Position numbers and translations under genes: made by a program | The notes under the pieces: model-generated | Databases searched by the model: none | What the model saw: the letters and a program-made list of their open reading frames with translations, nothing else | What the model was told of the DNA's origin: nothing | Shown here: piece by piece, positions 7,058-11,034 of the stretch | Position numbering within the stretch: position 1 is the stretch's first letter | How the letters are laid out: each line of letters starts with the position of its first letter | NCBI GenBank assembly: GCA_903912795.1 | Contig: CAIWIS010000909.1 | Coordinates: 1 to 11,034 of the forward strand | Origin: an uncultured Bacteroidales bacterium | GTDB taxonomy: Bacteria > Bacteroidota > Bacteroidia > Bacteroidales > Paludibacteraceae | Reading direction: 5' to 3' | Length of the DNA: 11,034 nt

Positions 7058-9745
7058 ATGAAAAAAATTACTTTACTTCTTGCATTTGCATTAGTTGCAT
7101 TTTTTACAAATGCAGCACCTGTGATTATTTATGTAACACCAAATGGTTCATCATCTGAATCAGTAGATGGATTATCTTGGGCTAATGCTGTTTCATTAGA
7201 TCGAGGAAGAAATTTATCAAATTTTTATTTTTCAAAATCAATTCCCGTCGACAATCAGGTTTGGGTAAAAGCAGGTACATACAATCTGACTGCTGCTTTT
7301 AATTTGAATGCAAATATGTCCTTTTATGGCGGATTTGCAGGTACCGAAACTTCATTATCAGAACGAAACTGGGTAACTAATCAAACTGTTCTAAATCAGA
7401 CTGGTACAGTTATGGTGATATTTGGAAATGGGTTAGTTTCTCTTGGTGTATACACAGATTACAATGTGTTATTGGATGGATTTATTCTTCAGGGAGGTAA
7501 CATGGCTGGTTCAAATGGCTGTGGGTCAATTGCTCAAGGAACAACTCTTCGAAACTGTATTCTCAGAAATAATAAGGCAACTGGAAATGTAGGTGCGTTA
7601 GGTTTTATTGGAGTATCAGGTTCAGTTAAGAAGATAACATTAGACAATTGTTTGATAATAAACAACCAGTCAGGAGGAACTACTGCTGCAATTGCTGCTG
7701 CAGCAATTCCTGCAGATATAATTAACTGCACATTTGCTAATAATTATGCAACTACTGGTACCAGTGCTGCTCTTACAACAACAAATGGAACTACAATCAA
7801 TTTTTATAACAATATTTTTTACAATAATCTAAATGGAAGTTCAATAGCAAAAGCTATTGGTAATAATACTTCAAAAGTATTATTCAATAATGCTTGGGAC
7901 TCTGCACCAACTGATGGTGTTGGTCTATCAACTAACAACAATATCAGTATATCTTCTTCTCCTTTCGTGGCTGCCACCAGTTTTGTTGGGGCTGCTAATG
8001 GCACAGATAAACTGTTTTCGACTATCGAAAGTGCCAATTTCAAACTCACTTCCGGTTCAACTTGTATTAATGCAGGTAATAATACTTATGCCACCACTGC
8101 AACATCCGATTTAGCCGGCAATAACCGTATTCAAAATACAACGGTTGATATAGGTTGCTATGAAGTCACTCCATCGACAGCATCAATAGCAGGCGGAAAT
8201 CTGAATAATACAGGGCTTACCAATATACAGTTGGCAAATACTGATATCACGATTAGTTCCGGCGAATTTGTTGCCGATGCTACCAAAACAGTTAAATCAA
8301 TAACTATTGCTCCAGGAGCGAAACTAACGCACAGTTCGGGAACCTTATCTGCCACCAACGGCATTACACTCGAAAGTTCCGAAACTGCTACTGCTACCCT
8401 AATTGATAGCTACAGCACTCCAACTATTAACGCTACCGTAAAACAACATGTAACAGCCGGTCGCAACTGGTACTTGAGTTCGCCTGTATCGGCGGCAGAT
8501 TACAGTTGGTTAAGTCGAGGTACAAGTGTTCAGGGATGGAGCGAAGCAAGCAAAGCATGGGTTCCGGTAACGAATGGTACGTTGGTAAGAGGCAAAGGGT
8601 ATGTTCAAGTTGCTACAACTATTGTTTCACCACCATCGTCTACGGGCACAACGGGTACTGTTAACGTAACAGGAACAACCAATTCTGGCGATGTTGCTAT
8701 TATAGTTAGTCGTACCGAATCTGGTTTAAGCCGAGGTTTCAACCTCGTTGGCAATCCCTATCCTTCGTATCTGAAATGGAGTGGTCTAAATGGATTTTTA
8801 GCCGAAGCAACAAATGATAGTATTAGTACAAGTTTTTGGTATCGCACCAAAAATGCTTCCGATGCGTATGTTTTCACAACATGGAATGGCACAGCAAATG
8901 TTGTAGTAGGTAGCTCGGAGGTAAATAGCGTACTCAACGAGTATATCCCTCCAATGCAGGCATTCTGGATTCGTGTAAATGCAAATGCTGCAGTAACAAC
9001 ACATAATGTTAATCTTACTTTCAAAAACAATATGCGTTTTCACGGCGTGGGTGATAACAATAAATTCAAAGCACCAAAAGCCAACGAACGCCAACTTATG
9101 CGTTTGCAATTAGCAAATGGCAATAACTCCGACGAAGCTTTAATATACTTCGATTCTGATGCTGCCAACACCTTTGACAATTATGATTCCCCAAAAATGA
9201 TGAATAATAGTTCTTTAACTCCCGATTTATATACAAAAGCAGATGCTGAACGTTTAGTTATCAATGGTTTAAATGCAGTTTCCGATAATATGGAATTACC
9301 ACTTGGGTTCAGTCTGAATACTATCGCACCCTTAAAATTCAAAGTAAGCGAAATGAGTAATTTTGCTCCCGGCACTAAAGTATTTTTGCTCGATAAAACG
9401 GATAATAAACAAACCGAGTTGCAACCCGAAACGGAATACAGTTTCAGCACAAATTCAGCTACTGTTAACAACGAAAATCGTTTCAGTCTTCTTTTCCGTG
9501 CACCAAGCAATTCAACCGGAATTGAGACAACTGAAAAAACGAACGCTCAGGTTTTTGTAAATGCTCAAAACCAAATCACCATTTTTGCTCCCGAAAAAGC
9601 AAATTATGCCATTTATAATGCTATGGGGCAGCTACTGTGTAATGGACAAACATCTGCAAAACTACAAACAGTAAACTACAAACTACAAACAGGTATTTTT
9701 GTAGTAAAAGTGAATAATGAGTCAACAAGAGTAATCGTAAAATAA
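7058..9745 (+). CDS. Secreted parallel beta-helix surface protein with T9SS-like C-terminal domain, 895 aa
   Basis: A signal peptide (MKKITLLLAFALVAFFTNA, residues 1-19) starts the protein. Residues ~20-110 carry 'YVTPNGSS', 'GLSWANAVSL', 'QVWVKAGTY' and 'YGGFAGTET', the recurrent opening of Bacteroidota beta-helix proteins. Residues ~130-335 have short repeating coils rich in N, G and T ('LRNCILRNNKA', 'LDNCLIINNQ', 'INCTFANNYA'), consistent with a right-handed parallel beta-helix. 'DLAGNNRIQNTTVDIGCYE' at ~351-369 is the typical end motif of such domains (choice-of-anchor Q type). Residues ~375-820 are beta-rich with 'GRNWYLSSPVS' and 'FNLVGNPYPSYL' blocks common in large T9SS cargo. The tail ~828-895 ('YAIYNAMGQLL', 'LQTGIFVVKV', 'RVIVK') fits a T9SS type-A-like sorting domain. 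No catalytic residues are evident, so polysaccharide lyase activity is not claimed; an adhesin, matrix or glycan-binding role is more likely. A tandem paralogue begins at 10065. The ATG is fixed by the signal peptide. Confidence 0.85.
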   Translation: MKKITLLLAFALVAFFTNAAPVIIYVTPNGSSSESVDGLSWANAVSLDRGRNLSNFYFSKSIPVDNQVWVKAGTYNLTAAFNLNANMSFYGGFAGTETSLSERNWVTNQTVLNQTGTVMVIFGNGLVSLGVYTDYNVLLDGFILQGGNMAGSNGCGSIAQGTTLRNCILRNNKATGNVGALGFIGVSGSVKKITLDNCLIINNQSGGTTAAIAAAAIPADIINCTFANNYATTGTSAALTTTNGTTINFYNNIFYNNLNGSSIAKAIGNNTSKVLFNNAWDSAPTDGVGLSTNNNISISSSPFVAATSFVGAANGTDKLFSTIESANFKLTSGSTCINAGNNTYATTATSDLAGNNRIQNTTVDIGCYEVTPSTASIAGGNLNNTGLTNIQLANTDITISSGEFVADATKTVKSITIAPGAKLTHSSGTLSATNGITLESSETATATLIDSYSTPTINATVKQHVTAGRNWYLSSPVSAADYSWLSRGTSVQGWSEASKAWVPVTNGTLVRGKGYVQVATTIVSPPSSTGTTGTVNVTGTTNSGDVAIIVSRTESGLSRGFNLVGNPYPSYLKWSGLNGFLAEATNDSISTSFWYRTKNASDAYVFTTWNGTANVVVGSSEVNSVLNEYIPPMQAFWIRVNANAAVTTHNVNLTFKNNMRFHGVGDNNKFKAPKANERQLMRLQLANGNNSDEALIYFDSDAANTFDNYDSPKMMNNSSLTPDLYTKADAERLVINGLNAVSDNMELPLGFSLNTIAPLKFKVSEMSNFAPGTKVFLLDKTDNKQTELQPETEYSFSTNSATVNNENRFSLLFRAPSNSTGIETTEKTNAQVFVNAQNQITIFAPEKANYAIYNAMGQLLCNGQTSAKLQTVNYKLQTGIFVVKVNNESTRVIVK

Positions 9746-9753
9746 AAAACACC

Positions 9754-9833
9754 TGCCCCTAACCCCTAAAGGGGAACTGGAATAGTACCGAATGGTATCT
9801 TCTTCTCTTAAAGCCCCTTTAGGGGTTGGGGCA
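9754..9833. repeat. Imperfect inverted repeat, REP/MITE-like intergenic element
   Basis: The left arm 9754-9774 (TGCCCCTAACCCCTAAAGGGG without its last base, plus G) and right arm 9814-9833 (CCCCTTTAGGGGTTGGGGCA) are reverse complements except for one missing base in the right arm. Each arm also contains its own near-palindrome CCCCTAAAGGGG. The 39-base centre has a small TACC/GGTA stem around 9786-9797. G/C-rich arms of this kind contrast with the A/T-rich surroundings and resemble short repeats scattered between genes in many Bacteroidota genomes (recollection, not searched). It begins 8 bases after the preceding stop codon and ends 13 bases before the ATG at 9847. No T-run follows it on the + strand, so it is not a standard terminator. 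Confidence 0.75.
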
Positions 9834-9846
9834 AAAAATAATATTT

Positions 9847-10011
9847 ATGGAAACAAAGAAAAAATATTTAGCTCCACAAGTCCAACTCATTGCATTGGAT
9901 AACGAAATTTCATTAGCTTTGCAATCAAGTCCACCCGATGGTCCCGGCGAAACAATGAATTATAACATTGAATCGGATATAAATAATCCTTTCAAAAGCA
10001 AAATGGCATAA
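9847..10011 (+). CDS. Small uncharacterised protein, 54 aa
   Basis: The ATG at 9847 opens a 54-residue frame beginning METKKKYLAPQVQLIALDNE and continuing with 'ISLALQSSPPDGPGE', then an acidic, Asn-rich end with 'NNPFKSKMA'. There is no signal peptide or membrane segment. Its layout (Lys-rich start, Y-x-x-P, an 'xLxxDxEISLALQSS' stretch, then a Pro/Gly-rich segment) resembles short orphan proteins common in Bacteroidota, often near surface-protein genes; their function is not known to me. It sits between two tandem beta-helix genes and starts 13 bases after a stable inverted repeat, which could affect its expression. A TTG at 9826 in the same frame could extend it by seven codons but falls inside the repeat arm, so the ATG is preferred. 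Coding status is likely from the recognisable pattern but not certain at this length. A leader-like or regulatory peptide role is only speculation. Confidence 0.6.
   Translation: METKKKYLAPQVQLIALDNEISLALQSSPPDGPGETMNYNIESDINNPFKSKMA
9914..9921 (+). promoter_or_regulatory. Possible internal promoter -7 box (TAGCTTTG)
   Basis: TAGCTTTG fits TAnnTTTG, and a TTG at 9890-9892 lies 21 bases upstream, a plausible -33 spacing. It lies inside the 54-residue gene and would give a leader of about 135 bases ahead of the beta-helix gene at 10065. The match may be chance, because the same bases encode Leu-Ala-Leu in the small protein. Confidence 0.22.
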
Positions 10012-10064
10012 TATATTGAACGAATTACAACAATATTAATACTAACAAATAAAACAATTTTATC

Positions 10065-11034
10065 ATGAAAAAAATTACTTTATTTTTTGCATTTGCACTC
10101 GTTGCAATTTTTACAAATGCCGAACCTCTGATAATTCACGTGTCTCCTACGGGTTCATCGGATGTTACAGTTACCGGATTAACTTGGGAAACTGCCGTTT
10201 CATTAGCCCGTGGAAGAGCTTTAGCAAATTTCTATAATACACAGGCGATTCCAACTGAGAACCAAATTTGGATGAAAGCAGGAATGTATGATTTAACATT
10301 AGCGTTTCAACTTAATTTTCAAATGACCATTTATGGCGGATTTACAGGTACCGAAACTTTGTTGTCGGAACGTAATTGGCTTACCAATCAAACCATTCTG
10401 AATCAGACAGGTGCAGCTATGGTAGTTTGGTCGAATGCTGAAAAAGATGTATTGCTGGATGGGTTAATCTTACAGGGTGGAAGACAAACAGGAGCAAGCG
10501 GATGTGGAGCGATAACCAATGGTACAACCCTGCGCAATTGTATTATAAGAAACAACAAAGCTACAACTGGATCAGGAGCACTGTCAATAACAAATGTTTC
10601 AGGAGCTACAAAAAATGTGGTTATTGATAATTGCCTGATAATAAATAATGAGTCCACAACTTCTCCACAAGCACTTAGTATTGCAGTACCTAATACTGAA
10701 ATCAGAAATACTACCATTGCTAATAATTATAACTCAACAACGGCTACAACAGCAGCTATTACCGGAAGTGTAGCCTATAAAGTGTACAACTCGATTATTT
10801 GTAATAATTACAACGGAACAACTTTAGCAAAAAGTTTTGGAAACGGAACTGCAAAAGAATTAATCAAAAACGCCTGGGATGCTGCTGCAACTGATGGTAC
10901 ATTGACGAGCAATATTTTGTTAACATCATCGCCATTTGTTGCCGCTACCGGATTTCAGGGTGCTGCCAATGGCACAGATAAATTGTTTTCAGCAATCGAA
11001 AGTGCCAATTTCAAACTCGCTTCAGGGTCAAGCT
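10065..11034 (+). CDS. Secreted parallel beta-helix protein, N-terminal part, tandem paralogue, 3' end outside window
   Basis: The ATG at 10065 opens a frame that stays open to the window edge (323 complete codons). It begins with a signal peptide nearly identical to the one at 7058 (MKKITLFFAFALVAIFTNA) and follows the same order of blocks: 'HVSPTGSS', 'GLTWETAVSL', 'QIWMKAGMY', 'YGGFTGTET', 'SERNWLTNQTILNQTG', then Asn/Thr-rich beta-helix coils ('LRNCIIRNNKA', 'IDNCLIINNES', 'IRNTTIANNYN') and 'GAANGTDKLF'. It is clearly a duplicate of the upstream gene. It lacks about eight residues present in the paralogue after 'NQTG' (paralogue residues ~123-134). By analogy the missing part should carry the anchor-Q-like motif, a long beta-rich region and a T9SS tail; this cannot be verified here. 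It follows the small gene by 53 A/T-rich bases with no clear terminator. Likely role: surface adhesion or glycan binding, unproven. Confidence 0.88.
   Translation, partial: MKKITLFFAFALVAIFTNAEPLIIHVSPTGSSDVTVTGLTWETAVSLARGRALANFYNTQAIPTENQIWMKAGMYDLTLAFQLNFQMTIYGGFTGTETLLSERNWLTNQTILNQTGAAMVVWSNAEKDVLLDGLILQGGRQTGASGCGAITNGTTLRNCIIRNNKATTGSGALSITNVSGATKNVVIDNCLIINNESTTSPQALSIAVPNTEIRNTTIANNYNSTTATTAAITGSVAYKVYNSIICNNYNGTTLAKSFGNGTAKELIKNAWDAAATDGTLTSNILLTSSPFVAATGFQGAANGTDKLFSAIESANFKLASGSS

Noticed and set aside
7058..9745. Polysaccharide lyase call for the beta-helix protein
   Set aside because: The parallel beta-helix fold is shared with pectate lyases, but I see no catalytic Asp/Lys/Arg pattern, and the N/G/T-rich coils with anchor-Q-type end and T9SS tail are typical of structural surface proteins.
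9754..9833. Inverted repeat as a rho-independent terminator for the 7058-9745 gene
   Set aside because: The right arm is followed by AAAAAATAATATT rather than a T-run on the + strand, and the loop is 39 bases long; a REP/MITE-like repeat fits better.
9826..9846. TTG start extending the small protein by seven residues
   Set aside because: The TTG lies inside the right arm of the inverted repeat, the added residues match nothing, and the ATG at 9847 starts the recognisable 'METKKKYLAP' pattern.

Overview
The window looks like Bacteroidota DNA, probably order Bacteroidales or a close relative. The evidence is two proteins ending in type IX secretion system (T9SS) type-A-like C-terminal domains, serine-type sulfatase motifs, start codons preceded by A/T-rich sequence with no Shine-Dalgarno, a TAnnTTTG -7 promoter box, and a short 'YxxP...' protein of a style common in this phylum. 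All genes are on the + strand. I see no rRNA, tRNA, CRISPR array, integrase or transposase.

Region 1 (1-6945) is a tightly packed, operon-like run of four genes with gaps of 5, 39 and 13 bases. In order they are the C-terminal part of a sulfatase cut by the window edge, a complete serine-type sulfatase, a 918-residue secreted protein that looks like an unassigned TIM-barrel glycoside hydrolase with an amidotransferase-like domain and a T9SS sorting domain, and a second complete serine-type sulfatase. The two complete sulfatases are clear paralogues. This is the usual content of a locus for degrading a sulfated polysaccharide (algal galactan or fucan, or host glycosaminoglycan or mucin), although no SusC/SusD pair, sugar kinase or regulator is visible here. 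The putative hydrolase carries a T9SS tail, while both complete sulfatases have plain signal peptides without a lipobox, so surface cleavage and periplasmic desulfation appear to be separated. The substrate cannot be read from the sequence.

Region 2 (6946-11034) starts with a 112-base promoter region containing a good -7 box and three helically phased ATACC repeats. It continues with an 895-residue secreted parallel beta-helix protein with a T9SS-like tail, an inverted repeat resembling a dispersed REP/MITE-like element, a 54-residue uncharacterised protein, and the first 323 codons of a second beta-helix protein that is a tandem paralogue of the first. These are probably large surface adhesin-like or carbohydrate-binding proteins; no enzymatic residues were identified.

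The points most worth following up are the unassigned hydrolase-like protein, the loss or shift of the usual K-x-H catalytic pair in both complete sulfatases, the phased promoter repeats, and the small protein lying between the tandem beta-helix paralogues next to the inverted repeat. I do not see proof of a wholly new system.
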